From positions 1 to 64,000 of IMG/VR virus record IMGVR_UViG_3300020455_000014: a stretch of 64,000 nt of DNA. One strand, written 5' to 3'. The translations under genes and the position numbers were made by a program. The notes under the pieces are model-generated. The model did no database searches. It saw only the letters and a program-made list of their open reading frames with translations, and was not told the DNA's origin. This document shows, one piece after another, positions 27,494 through 37,719 of this stretch (position 1 is the stretch's first letter; each line of letters begins with the position of its first letter). This stretch comes from a virus.

Positions 27494-30175
27494 ATGCTTC
27501 CTACAGATATAAATAAAGATGTTGCCGACACAGCTAATGTATACGAGAACAATGTAACAGGGTTACAGAACAAGGCAAAAAAAGATCAAAAATCTGGAGG
27601 TTTACCAGAAGCCCTTGTAGAATTATTAGCTCTAAGTGAGGTAAAGAAAAAGACAGATGCAGCTAAAAGGCAGATACAACTAGACATGGCGCAAGCTAAA
27701 GGCCAACCAACTAGTATTGCTGAAAAATTAAAAAAAGGTGTAATAGATCAAGCTATAAGTGATAAAATTAAAGGTGTTGCAGGAGTTCTTCAAAAACAAG
27801 CAAAAGATAGAAACAAATATATGAACAATCTTGTAAATAAAGGAGCAAAAAATGCTACGCAATTTGCAAGACCTACCCTTCCTTTTGCACAACAAAAACC
27901 AGGACCTAAAGTAGGGTCTACAAGAATGACACAACAAATGCCTACTCAATATGCTGCTATGGGTGGGGGTATTGCACGTATGCCTAGACAGAATCTTACA
28001 AACATGGCAGATGGAGGTATCGTAGGGTTTAAAGAAGGCACAGATAGTAATTGGTTAAGTAAAATAGCTGAAAAATTTAGTATGCCAACCTCTACAACCC
28101 TTGATCTTTTAGTAGATAACCTATCACAATTACCTGGGGATCTAAAAGAAAAGGTTATTTCTCTAGCCAATAAAGTGAAAACCAAAACAAATGAAGTAAA
28201 AACTAACACATCAGAAAGTGTAAAGAACCGTAGCGATAAGGTTAATCAAACAGTAAGTGACTTATTTGGTAGAGGTAAAGATTTAGTAAGTTCAGGTATT
28301 GAGACTGGTAAAGATTTAATAAGTTCAGGTATTGAGACTGGTAAAGGGATTGCTCCTGAAGTTATTCCTGCAATTAAAAATTTTGCTAATAGAGAAGTTG
28401 AGGGAGCTAAAGATCTTATTTTTGGGGGAGAATATTCAAGCCCTGCTCCAGAAGTGTTAGGCGGAGGAAACCAAAATGTTAACGCAGCAGCTAACCAAGG
28501 ATTATCAAATCTTCGTTCTGATTTATCTGGCGCAAAGCAAAATATAGATGACCTAAAAGGCGGGATAGCTAATGCTGATAAACGTATAGCTCAAAATGAA
28601 ACTCTGCGGGATAGGTTTGGTGACGAAGCAGATAGAGCAGAAGATTATTTAGAAGGTTACGATAAAGATTTTAAAGAGATTGGTAAACCAATTCCTGGGA
28701 CTGAACAAGATTTAATAGACAGAAATACAGCTATAGCAGATTATGCTAATAGACAATATGATGCAGCTACTAACGCTAGAAGTAAATTTAGAAAAGATAA
28801 AAAACAATTTGAAGGAGAGCTAGGCGGAGCTGAAGAAGCTTATAGCGATATTGCAAGTGAAGTAATGTCTATGCAGGACATGGCTAGAAGAGCTAGAATG
28901 GGTGATCCTGAAGCTATAGCTTTTATGAATCAGCAAGGGAAGGCAAACATTCAGCAAGGTCTAGCAGGTATTTATGGAAACCAAAATGTAGATCCTTCTA
29001 TGATGAAAATGGTAGAAGCACAACAATTCCCATCTATGCAAAGAAATGTAGATGCAGATGCTATAAAAGCCGCGGAAAAATCAGATTTTATACCACAAAG
29101 AACTAATTATCCTACTACTTCTCTTGCAAATAGAACTGCTGGTATTTTTAGTTTGCCAAGTGAAATGATGGCGCATAGCATGGATATGCAAAAAAATACA
29201 GTTTTAAATAATGCTAAAAAACAATTACTACAGCTCAACCCTAACTTATCTGAACCAGCACTAACCGAGCAAGCAGAACAAATGATAAAAAATAAAGAAG
29301 CACTTGCAGGGTCAGATACAGAATTTGAATTACCTACATATCCAGAAATGATATCAGGTTTAGACAAAGGCTTAAATTATTTAAGTGATATGTTTACTGG
29401 AGGCGGGGAAGAAAACACTAGTGGTATAGATACTTCTAAACAAATGAAAGTAATAGATGAACAAGACTCTAATACTTTTGATGCTATGGGGAAAGTAGGT
29501 GAATACGCGGACACAGATGACGGTGGAGGAAATGCTTCAAATAAAAAAGTAGCTAACGCTGTAATACAAACCGCTGGTTCTTCTGACTTTAATATAGGTT
29601 CTATGAAAGATGTTATGGAGTTCTATGATATGATGGAACAAAGAGCAGCTGACAAAAGTAGAAAAGATGCTACATTGTACGCTCTTGCTAATCTTTCAGG
29701 TTTTAAAGGGTTTAGAGAGTTTATTCCTTTATTTGAACAGTATACAAATGCACAAAAAGCTAAAGCTAGAGAATTAGCAGATAAAGCTCTTAATTATGGT
29801 TTACAAAAACAGAAGATGGCTCTTCAAGGGCAAGCTAACGCTTTAAAGATGCAAATGATGAGAGATAACAGACTGTTAAATAATAATAGACTTCTCCAAG
29901 CAGAATTAAATGACCAACTACCCAACTTACAAATGGCTAAACAACAATTAAATATTTTGAATATTCCAGATTATGGAGGTACTTATGGTGAATTATTACA
30001 AGAACTAGCAGAGTTACGGAGTAAAGGTGTAGAGCAACCAGAAGATGAACAAGAATTATTAAAGTTTAAAGAGATTGCTGAGAATGCTACTCCAGAAGGT
30101 GAAGCTGTTGTTATGTACCAAACTGCTGTAGATACCATTAGAAGTATGATTCAACCATTACCTCCAATGCAATAA
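27494..30175 (+). CDS. internal/ejection coiled-coil protein (893 aa)
   Basis: ATG at 27494 is chosen because GGGGGTGA sits 5 bases upstream; an in-frame GTG at 27485 would overlap that element. Residues about 155-185 carry NLTNMADGGIVGFKEGTDSN, related to the preceding 674-aa protein. A tandem 11-residue repeat (GKDLVSSGIET) follows, then an extended coiled coil (about 340-470) and a helical C terminus rich in Gln/Leu. Such elongated proteins form part of the ejectosome in podoviruses; this role is inferred from size and position. Confidence 0.7.
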   Translation: MLPTDINKDVADTANVYENNVTGLQNKAKKDQKSGGLPEALVELLALSEVKKKTDAAKRQIQLDMAQAKGQPTSIAEKLKKGVIDQAISDKIKGVAGVLQKQAKDRNKYMNNLVNKGAKNATQFARPTLPFAQQKPGPKVGSTRMTQQMPTQYAAMGGGIARMPRQNLTNMADGGIVGFKEGTDSNWLSKIAEKFSMPTSTTLDLLVDNLSQLPGDLKEKVISLANKVKTKTNEVKTNTSESVKNRSDKVNQTVSDLFGRGKDLVSSGIETGKDLISSGIETGKGIAPEVIPAIKNFANREVEGAKDLIFGGEYSSPAPEVLGGGNQNVNAAANQGLSNLRSDLSGAKQNIDDLKGGIANADKRIAQNETLRDRFGDEADRAEDYLEGYDKDFKEIGKPIPGTEQDLIDRNTAIADYANRQYDAATNARSKFRKDKKQFEGELGGAEEAYSDIASEVMSMQDMARRARMGDPEAIAFMNQQGKANIQQGLAGIYGNQNVDPSMMKMVEAQQFPSMQRNVDADAIKAAEKSDFIPQRTNYPTTSLANRTAGIFSLPSEMMAHSMDMQKNTVLNNAKKQLLQLNPNLSEPALTEQAEQMIKNKEALAGSDTEFELPTYPEMISGLDKGLNYLSDMFTGGGEENTSGIDTSKQMKVIDEQDSNTFDAMGKVGEYADTDDGGGNASNKKVANAVIQTAGSSDFNIGSMKDVMEFYDMMEQRAADKSRKDATLYALANLSGFKGFREFIPLFEQYTNAQKAKARELADKALNYGLQKQKMALQGQANALKMQMMRDNRLLNNNRLLQAELNDQLPNLQMAKQQLNILNIPDYGGTYGELLQELAELRSKGVEQPEDEQELLKFKEIAENATPEGEAVVMYQTAVDTIRSMIQPLPPMQ
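28274..28347 (+). repeat. 33-bp tandem duplication
   Basis: Two copies, 28274-28306 and 28307-28339, differ at one base and are followed by a partial third. They encode GKDLVSSGIET and GKDLISSGIET in frame within the 893-aa protein. Confidence 0.9.
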
Positions 30176-33100
30176 ATGGCTACATATGAAATTTATAAAA
30201 AAGACGGGACTCCTGTAAGAGTTCAAGGACCTCCAAACTTATCTTTTAAAGAGGTGCTTTCTATCTATGAAAGTGGAGGAAAATCTGCACCCTCTCAACC
30301 TTCTGTATCTCAACCAAGAATTAAAGCAAGAGAACCTGATGTATTAGATAGACTAGGAGAAATACCTAAAAGTGTAGGTAGAGGTGTTTTAAATTATCTT
30401 GAAGACGGTATAAAAGGTTGGACTATTCCTTTAAGCGAAGGACCAGAAAGTTATTTAAGAGATAAAATTACAGGAGGGATTGGAGCTCTTAGGGAATATA
30501 CAAAACCTGACTTATATTTTCAACAAGCCCAGATGGATCCTAACGCTTCTTTTATGGATGTAGTTCCTAATAAGTTTGGGGAAGCATTAGGTTCTTTTGT
30601 TGGTATAGGAGGTACAGCCCTTATACCTGGCGCAGGGATTCCTCTTGCAGCAGGACTTGTTGTAGGCGGAGGAATGGAGGAACAAAAGCAACGAGCCATT
30701 GCTGCGGGTAAACTAGATCAATTAAGTGCAAGAGAGGTACTTTATGGTGGTGCAGTAGGGGTTACAGAACTTATACCTATAAGACTTTTAAGGGATGGTT
30801 CAAAAGCGTCTCTTACCGTTTTAAATCGTTTAAAAAGAGCCTTTATAACAGGTGGAGTGGAAGGTTTACAAGAAGCGTCAGCTCAATATGCACAAAACTG
30901 GATTGAACAAACAGGTTATAATCCCCAAGTAGAATTAGAAGAAGGCACAGGAGAAGCATTTGCATACGGTGATGCTGTAGGTTTTTTTGTTCAAGGTGTT
31001 ATGGATCTTATAGCTCCTAGGCGTGGGGTTAGAGCTACTACTGTTGCACAAGAATTAGAAGATATCGGAGTCACACCTAAAGATGATGATCCTTCTACAA
31101 AAGCTCCAGGCGCACCAATAGTAGGAGAAGGAGGACAATTTGAATTTGATCTTGGAAAAGATACAAAAGGTCCAAAAATTTTATCTAAAGAAAGAGAAGC
31201 TAAAGAACTTGGAGTACCAACACTCACTAAAAAAGAAATAGCACAAAGAGAAAAAGATCTACTTAAAACTGATACAGAAGAACAATTAGAATTTGATTTA
31301 AGAAAACCTATTGAAGATAAAAAACCTGTTAAAGAAGAACAACTTGAATTAGACTTACCTGCACCAAGAAAAAGACCTACAATAGTAGAAGAAGATAGTG
31401 GACAAATAGGGTTTGACTTTGATAAGAAACCAAAAAACACTAAAGAAGCAGTAGAAAAAATAATAAAAGAAAGAGTACAGGAAAAAGAAAATGTCGCTTC
31501 AAACATTGACAAGAGAACAGATGGAGTTAGCACTAAAGATAGTGGACAAGATGCTGTATCAAAGGGAGACATTGGTATTGATTCCGAAGGAGCTAAAGCA
31601 TCTACAAGCGATGGATTGGGAAATATTGGGAGAGATACTAGACCAGACAATGTTGCAGAAGAGCAGAGAGACGATACACTAACTCCTTTACAGAAAAGTA
31701 TACTAGATACATATAGAAAAACGGGTGTTGTTCCTCCATTCCAAGATCGAAGTGCTAAAATATTTAAGAGAATGGGGTATGATGTAAAAAATCAAGAAGA
31801 TATAGCAAACGCCCTAAAAGACTTAGAAGCAAAAGATACTACAGATACTACCCAAGTTGAACCACCTGTTGCTACGCCACCTGTTGCTGCGCAACCTAAA
31901 AAAGGACAAATGGAATTATTTCCTGGTGTTAATCTTGGAACTACAACTAGGCCTGAAGAAGTTGTTGAAGACCAACCTGATACACCTGTTACAGATCCTA
32001 ACCAATTAGAAATAGACTTTAATAAAAAAGAAACACAAGATTTATTAAGTTTAGTAGTTGATGATACCTTACCAGGTTTTGATGAAAAAAATCAAAAAGC
32101 TATAGACTATGAAAATGAAACTTTTGACAGAGATATGGCTAGAGGAGAAGCTCTTGCTGAAGCTTTTAAGAAAATAGAAAAAGGACTTATAGATAAGGGA
32201 ATATTAGAAGGAAGGGCAATAAGACGTGCTATAGAGAAAGCAAAGCCTAAAATAAAAGTTACTTCTGACCAAGCTAAAGAGATAATTAAAAAAGATAAAG
32301 TTACCCAAAAACAAATAGCAAAAGATAAACAAAAAGAAACAGCTAAGACTGCAGAAGCAAAGGAAAAAACAGCTAAAAAACGTGCGTATGAAAAAGATGC
32401 ACCAAAAAGACTAGAAGCTAAAAAAATAATAAATGATATATACGAAGGTAATGCTAAAAAACCACAAACTGGTACACAAAAAGGAGCATTATTAAAAGAA
32501 TTTCATGATAATCAAGAATTAAATAAAGATACAGTTGATTATAAAATTATAAGTTCAGATCTAGCAAGTATTGGTATCTTAATGAATACTTCAGATTATA
32601 AACTTAAAAAAGAATTTCCACCTAAAGAAGGTCAAGCTTCTATTGGAGTGTCAGCAAAAAGATATTTTACTAAATCTTCTAACCCAAATGTTGTAATTAG
32701 TATGATAATAGAAGATTCGTTGGGGGATATTAATTATAGAGCAGATCCAGAAGTGTCTGCTGCCGAGAACGCTTTTTATGAATTTACAGGGCCAAAAGAA
32801 GCAAAGAACGCTTTGCTTTGGATAAAAGAAAATTTAGGTACAGATTTAAATAATACTATCGAAGAAAAAATAAAAGATAGTACAACAGAAATAGCATCAG
32901 AAGAATTTGGTAAAGTTATTTTGACTTCAAAAACTAATGCAGAAGTTAATGCTATAGTTGCAAAAAATGAAAAACAACAAGACTTTAATGATGCGTTAGA
33001 TAAACAAGGACTTCTAAGAGGGGGGTTAGATCCATTTAAAGTTGATAGCGATATGAGAAACTTTTCTCTTGATAATTATGGAAAAGGTAAATCAAATGTA

Positions 33101-36100
33101 TCTTTAGCTGCTATGAAACCTACTTTAAATAAAATGGGGGAAAAAGGACTAGATCAATCTTCTACTCTTTTACTAAGTATGCCTATGTACTCAATGGCTC
33201 AAAAAGCTTTACGAGGTGGCCAATTAAAAACAGCGTTAAATATTATAGCTGGAAAAAGTTATGGTAAAAGAAATAGAGAACTTGCAAAAGGTTTTAGTAA
33301 ATATATAGGAAGTACTAAAGTTGAAGTCGTTGACAACTTACGTCTAAAAGAAACAGGAAATAAAGTTTCAGGATTATTTGACCCTCAAACAAATACAATT
33401 AAATTAGATTCAAAGACAGGATTAAATAACCATACACTTTTCCATGAGTTAACTCATGCTACTACATCAGCTACGCTAGCGAACCCGTCTCATCCTTTGT
33501 CTAAACAAGTTACTATGTTATATAACGCAGTCAAGGACCGCCTGGGCACAGTGTATGGGTCTAGAAATACAGAAGAATTTTTAGCTGAAGCAATAAGTAA
33601 TTCAGAATTTAGAAAAGATTTAGCTACTATTTACGTCAAAAAAGAACCTTACAGCAGTCTTGATAAATTTTTACATGCCTTAAATAATTTTGTACGTAAG
33701 TATATATTAGGGAAAGAAACAATTACTTTACCAGATTTTAAAGGGTACACACAGTTTAGATCTCCTTTAGGTATGTTTGATATAACTAATGCACAAGAAG
33801 AAGTTACAAGATTGGTAAATGAAATAAATGCGCCTTCCCCTAAAAATAGAGATGCGTTTGAGTTAGGGTTAGAAGATGCCAATGCAATAATAACAGATTT
33901 ACAAAACATTTCTGAAAAACAAAAAGGTAAATATAATCCTAAAAAGTTTGCAAAAGAAGTTACAGCCCTAGCAACAGGTACAGCAGGTGGTCTTGGAGCA
34001 AGAGCTAGACAACTATTACTACAACTTTTACCTATGCAAACTACTGGTGATCTTTTAAATTATCAAGATAGAGATGGTTCAAAAAACTTTGATGGTTTAG
34101 GTATGCAGAGAGTTCTTTTTGACCAAGAAGCAGGAATTGTAAAACAAAGTGAACGAATAGAAGGTTCTATTGAAAGTATACAAAGAAATATTCCTAGAGG
34201 GAAACTAGATAATTTTAATAAAGTAGTAAGTTTAAGTAGTAGATTTCAAGTTGATCCTTCTAAAGGAAGAAAAGCATATGAAAAAGATCCTGAAAAGTTA
34301 GAAGTATGGCAAACTATGCAACCTATGTGGAATGAGCTAGGTGATAAAGGTAAAGGAGCATATCAAGATTTAAGAAATGTTTATGTAACTATGTTTAACC
34401 AATTAAAGGATGTTATTTATGGTAGAATAGACGGTTTAGACGTAAACAAGGGAGCAAAAAAACAACTAAAAGAAAAGGTTTATGGTCAATTTTTTGATAG
34501 AAATAACATTGAAGTCTATTTTCCATTAGTAAGAACTGGATCTTATTGGATAGAATTTCAAGCTAATGACCCAAATAAAAATAATGCGTTAGAACAAGTT
34601 ATTATGGCTTTTGAAAGTGAAGGACAAAGAAGAAAAGCTATATCTACTTTAAAGTCAGAGTATAACATAGACGCTAAAGCTTTCCAAAAAACAGATGCTA
34701 AAACAAAAGTTTTTGATAGAGCTCCTAGTGATTCATTTATGGCTCAAGCGTTAGATATTCTCCAAAAAGGTAAGATAAAACCAAAGATACAAGATGAGTT
34801 TATGAACTTGTTTATTGAATCTTTACCTGAAACTTCTTTTGCAAAATCTTTTTCTCCTAGAAAAGGCACATTGGGTTTTAACGAAGATGCTATTTTAGCT
34901 TTAAAAACTAAAGGTTATAATCTTGCAAGACAAATAGAAAGATTACGACATGCCCCTGAAATAAGAAAAGAAATACAAAGATTAGAAGAAGTTCAAAGAA
35001 AAAATACTAGCAATATAGGGTTTACATCAGAAATTATAGAAGAACTCAAAGAAAGAGGAAAGTTTGCATTAAATCCTCCTCCAGATAACCTTGCTAGAAA
35101 TCTAAATAGATTTGCATTTGGTATGACTCTAGGGCTTAATATATCTTCTTCTTTTGTTAACTTTTCTCAAATACCTCTTGTAATGCTTCCTTATTTAGGA
35201 GGTAAATATGGGTATGGTAAATCTACAAAAGAAATATTTAAAAACTTTTCTATATTAAAAAATAGTGGACTTAGTAGAAGTATTGCTACTGCCATCCCAG
35301 ATGGAAAAGGAGGATATAAAACTCAAAAAGTACAAGCTGCACCTTCTTGGGATAACTACTACGATTTACAAAAAGATGGTACTTATAAAATAAGAGAAGA
35401 CGTTAAAAATAATCCAAAATTTAAAAAAGAATTTGTTAAAGAAATAGAAGATATGCAAGCACTTGTTGAAGCTGCATCAGCTCAATTAGGTAAATCTATA
35501 TTCTTTGATACTTTAGGAATACAAGGAGTTAAAAGAGGTACAAGTATTTTTGATAGCGCAAGTATGTATTCTGCGTTTTTCTTCCACCAAGTAGAAAGAT
35601 TTAACAGACAGGTTGCTTTAACAACTTCTTATAAATTAGAATTAGATAGGTTAAATGGGAAAGGAAAATACCCACCCTCTGAAGCAGAGGCAAAGCTTAG
35701 TCAAAAACAAAAACAACAAGTTGCAGCGCAAAATGCTATTTACCAAGCACAAAAAATAAATGGCGGATCGCTACTAGTAACAGCACCAAGACTTGCTCAA
35801 AAAGGTTTGTGGCGTGTAGCACTTATGTTTAAATCTTATGGTATACAGATGTATGCTACAATGTTTCAAATAATGTACGATGGTGCATATAACGCATGGA
35901 AAGGTTTAGGCAGCAGTGATGTTGAAGCGAGACGACAAGCTAGAATAGCACTTAAACAAATGATAGGTATTACGGGATCTTCTATAGCATTAGCAGGTAT
36001 TCAAGGTTCTATAATTGGTACTTTTATATGGATGGCTAATGCTGTTCTTTGGGCAAACGGGGAAGAAGACGAAACAGCAGAAAGTATTGTACGTGGTCAT

Positions 36101-36832
36101 CTTGGTGAAGGTTGGTGGAAAGGGCCTCTTGTTCATTATTCAGGTGTAGACGTGTCAGCACGTATAGGTCTATCTAATTTGTTATGGAGAAGCAATCCAT
36201 ACTCTGGGGATCAATCTATGGCAGATAAGTTGTTAGAAACTTTTGGAGGACCTGCAGGTAGTGTACTTAACCAACAATCTAGAGCAGTAGGAGAACTGGC
36301 ATCAGCCTTACAAAATAAAGGTGGAAATTATGAAAAAGCTTTTCTAGGAATGTTACCTGTTGCTATAAGAAACGCTTATACAGGTATATTTGATTACGGT
36401 ATTGCAGGGGAAGCTACTAACAGAAGAGGTGATGCTATTATAGATGACATTACTAAATCCGAAGCTGTTTGGAAGTTTATGGGTTTTGAATCAAAAAGAA
36501 AAACTTTTCAGCAACAGTATAGTCAGACAGCTAAAAACATAGAAAGAAATGTAGTCCAAGGGAAGTCTTTGCTTCTAAAAAGATCGAATGTAGCTAGGAG
36601 ACAAAACGATTTAGAAGGAATGCAACGTGTAGAAAAAGCTATAGCAAAATATAATAGAAGATACCCATTAAATATGATAACTCTACAAGATAGAATGAGG
36701 TCTTGGAAACGTTTTAATGAAACAACTCAAGATATAGTGGGTGGTGTGTATATCAATCCAAGAAGCCGACCAATAATAGATCAAAATATAGGTGATTGGA
36801 ACATGGATACAGGTCTATTTGATTTTATTTAA
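30176..36832 (+). CDS. giant ejection protein with zinc-peptidase motif (2218 aa)
   Basis: Residues 130-180 are Gly/Ala-rich and hydrophobic (IGGTALIPGAGIPLAAGLVV), suited to crossing a membrane. A long charged linker (about 300-740) carries six QLEFDL-like motifs. HELTH at 1090-1094, with Glu1133/1134/1138 in EEFLAEA downstream, is a gluzincin-type zinc-peptidase signature. The C-terminal 800 residues are helical, with an aromatic phrase FFFHQVERFNRQVALTTSYK and hydrophobic stretches; they recall the large polyvalent-protein domain seen at phage ejection protein ends. It abuts the previous gene and closes the plus-strand block. The T7 gp16-like position supports ejection with DNA. Confidence 0.75.
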   Translation: MATYEIYKKDGTPVRVQGPPNLSFKEVLSIYESGGKSAPSQPSVSQPRIKAREPDVLDRLGEIPKSVGRGVLNYLEDGIKGWTIPLSEGPESYLRDKITGGIGALREYTKPDLYFQQAQMDPNASFMDVVPNKFGEALGSFVGIGGTALIPGAGIPLAAGLVVGGGMEEQKQRAIAAGKLDQLSAREVLYGGAVGVTELIPIRLLRDGSKASLTVLNRLKRAFITGGVEGLQEASAQYAQNWIEQTGYNPQVELEEGTGEAFAYGDAVGFFVQGVMDLIAPRRGVRATTVAQELEDIGVTPKDDDPSTKAPGAPIVGEGGQFEFDLGKDTKGPKILSKEREAKELGVPTLTKKEIAQREKDLLKTDTEEQLEFDLRKPIEDKKPVKEEQLELDLPAPRKRPTIVEEDSGQIGFDFDKKPKNTKEAVEKIIKERVQEKENVASNIDKRTDGVSTKDSGQDAVSKGDIGIDSEGAKASTSDGLGNIGRDTRPDNVAEEQRDDTLTPLQKSILDTYRKTGVVPPFQDRSAKIFKRMGYDVKNQEDIANALKDLEAKDTTDTTQVEPPVATPPVAAQPKKGQMELFPGVNLGTTTRPEEVVEDQPDTPVTDPNQLEIDFNKKETQDLLSLVVDDTLPGFDEKNQKAIDYENETFDRDMARGEALAEAFKKIEKGLIDKGILEGRAIRRAIEKAKPKIKVTSDQAKEIIKKDKVTQKQIAKDKQKETAKTAEAKEKTAKKRAYEKDAPKRLEAKKIINDIYEGNAKKPQTGTQKGALLKEFHDNQELNKDTVDYKIISSDLASIGILMNTSDYKLKKEFPPKEGQASIGVSAKRYFTKSSNPNVVISMIIEDSLGDINYRADPEVSAAENAFYEFTGPKEAKNALLWIKENLGTDLNNTIEEKIKDSTTEIASEEFGKVILTSKTNAEVNAIVAKNEKQQDFNDALDKQGLLRGGLDPFKVDSDMRNFSLDNYGKGKSNVSLAAMKPTLNKMGEKGLDQSSTLLLSMPMYSMAQKALRGGQLKTALNIIAGKSYGKRNRELAKGFSKYIGSTKVEVVDNLRLKETGNKVSGLFDPQTNTIKLDSKTGLNNHTLFHELTHATTSATLANPSHPLSKQVTMLYNAVKDRLGTVYGSRNTEEFLAEAISNSEFRKDLATIYVKKEPYSSLDKFLHALNNFVRKYILGKETITLPDFKGYTQFRSPLGMFDITNAQEEVTRLVNEINAPSPKNRDAFELGLEDANAIITDLQNISEKQKGKYNPKKFAKEVTALATGTAGGLGARARQLLLQLLPMQTTGDLLNYQDRDGSKNFDGLGMQRVLFDQEAGIVKQSERIEGSIESIQRNIPRGKLDNFNKVVSLSSRFQVDPSKGRKAYEKDPEKLEVWQTMQPMWNELGDKGKGAYQDLRNVYVTMFNQLKDVIYGRIDGLDVNKGAKKQLKEKVYGQFFDRNNIEVYFPLVRTGSYWIEFQANDPNKNNALEQVIMAFESEGQRRKAISTLKSEYNIDAKAFQKTDAKTKVFDRAPSDSFMAQALDILQKGKIKPKIQDEFMNLFIESLPETSFAKSFSPRKGTLGFNEDAILALKTKGYNLARQIERLRHAPEIRKEIQRLEEVQRKNTSNIGFTSEIIEELKERGKFALNPPPDNLARNLNRFAFGMTLGLNISSSFVNFSQIPLVMLPYLGGKYGYGKSTKEIFKNFSILKNSGLSRSIATAIPDGKGGYKTQKVQAAPSWDNYYDLQKDGTYKIREDVKNNPKFKKEFVKEIEDMQALVEAASAQLGKSIFFDTLGIQGVKRGTSIFDSASMYSAFFFHQVERFNRQVALTTSYKLELDRLNGKGKYPPSEAEAKLSQKQKQQVAAQNAIYQAQKINGGSLLVTAPRLAQKGLWRVALMFKSYGIQMYATMFQIMYDGAYNAWKGLGSSDVEARRQARIALKQMIGITGSSIALAGIQGSIIGTFIWMANAVLWANGEEDETAESIVRGHLGEGWWKGPLVHYSGVDVSARIGLSNLLWRSNPYSGDQSMADKLLETFGGPAGSVLNQQSRAVGELASALQNKGGNYEKAFLGMLPVAIRNAYTGIFDYGIAGEATNRRGDAIIDDITKSEAVWKFMGFESKRKTFQQQYSQTAKNIERNVVQGKSLLLKRSNVARRQNDLEGMQRVEKAIAKYNRRYPLNMITLQDRMRSWKRFNETTQDIVGGVYINPRSRPIIDQNIGDWNMDTGLFDFI

Positions 36833-37222
36833 ACACTTATTCCACGTATCTTTTTCCACATTAGGAACTAAAAATGTATTTTTTGAACGTTTTGTATTTG
36901 CCGTTAACACTGGCAGAGAGAATATTACTTTTTTAATATCTAAAGCTACCAAAGCTATGACATCACAATCTTCTTTGGTTAAACGTTTTTTAGTTTTACC
37001 CAATGCAGTAGAGAATCTATAGAAGGGTGTGCCACCACTCTTTACATCGTTTCTAAATTTATAGTGGCTACCTTTTACTTGTATTCTTATAAGTTTTTGC
37101 CCAACAGTTGCTAAAATATCAGTAGCACCAATGTTGACTATCTTACAACTTACATCCATTTCAAGAAGACATATGGCACATATATGTTCTCCTATATCTC
37201 CTTTTTGTAGTGCTTTATTCAT
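36815..37222 (-). CDS. PD-(D/E)XK-type endonuclease-like protein (135 aa)
   Basis: The pattern GDIGEHICAICLLEMD, GATDILAT and LIRIQVKGS gives the E...D...QVK active-site series of small PD-(D/E)XK nucleases. A run of purines (AGGGGG) precedes the ATG as ribosome binding site. Its 3' end overlaps the 3' end of the giant ejection protein by 18 bases, marking the convergent border between virion and early/replication genes. Possible roles are host DNA degradation or resolution of replication intermediates. Confidence 0.75.
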   Translation of the reverse strand: MNKALQKGDIGEHICAICLLEMDVSCKIVNIGATDILATVGQKLIRIQVKGSHYKFRNDVKSGGTPFYRFSTALGKTKKRLTKEDCDVIALVALDIKKVIFSLPVLTANTKRSKNTFLVPNVEKDTWNKCLNKIK

Positions 37223-37320
37223 ACAAAAACCCCCCCTGTGTTAGAGGAGGGGTAGGAGGGAGAACGACAGTGCGAGGATACTGCCAAATACAATATAACA
37301 CATTACTGTGTGTGTTGTAA

Positions 37321-37719
37321 CTATTTTCTTTCATAAAAGATGTGGCTACCAACTCTTTTTACCTCTTTTACGTCAGTTAACCAATAAGGTTTGATGCTTT
37401 TGTGGTGATAATGTGTGACATTTTTGCCGACTGCTCTTACATTTCCTGCGTTTAACATAACCATTCTTGCTAATCTTATCGCTCTGTCAAACTCTTTTTT
37501 CTCGTGCGGAGTATCAGATATGTTATCACAAGTCCAACTAAATGCACAAGATTTCTTTCCTTTTTGATATACAACACCACATACATCATTTGGATAGTAT
37601 TTTGATTCTACTCTATTTAATGTAACTTCTGCTACTGCAACTCTACCAGCTATAGGCTCACTACGAGCTTCATGGTAAATATTCATAGCTAAACATATTA
37701 ACGCGCTCTGTAATAACAT
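37321..37719 (-). CDS. SleB-like cell wall hydrolase
   Basis: LAMNIYHEARSEPIAGRVAV, VTLNRVESKYYPNDVCGVVY and CAFSWTCD are the conserved blocks of the Hydrolase_2 (SleB) family of lytic transglycosylase-like enzymes, with the catalytic Glu in YHEARSE. At 132 residues it is the catalytic domain alone. The first residues (MLLQSALICLAMNIY) are hydrophobic but belong to the domain. It is a second peptidoglycan enzyme, encoded away from the M15 endolysin and on the other strand, so it may act at a different stage. Confidence 0.85.
   Translation of the reverse strand: MLLQSALICLAMNIYHEARSEPIAGRVAVAEVTLNRVESKYYPNDVCGVVYQKGKKSCAFSWTCDNISDTPHEKKEFDRAIRLARMVMLNAGNVRAVGKNVTHYHHKSIKPYWLTDVKEVKRVGSHIFYERK

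Noticed and set aside
30991-31650. 219-aa minus-strand ORF
   Set aside because: It is antisense to the Lys/Glu-rich linker of the giant ejection protein; its Ser/Phe/Leu-rich product is what reverse-strand reading of such codons gives.
37223-37265. Rho-independent terminator in the C/G-rich stretch between the SleB gene and the 135-aa gene
   Set aside because: The minus strand has CCCCT...AGGGG then a T-run, but the G-run is the ribosome binding site of the next gene and the stem is only about 5 bp.
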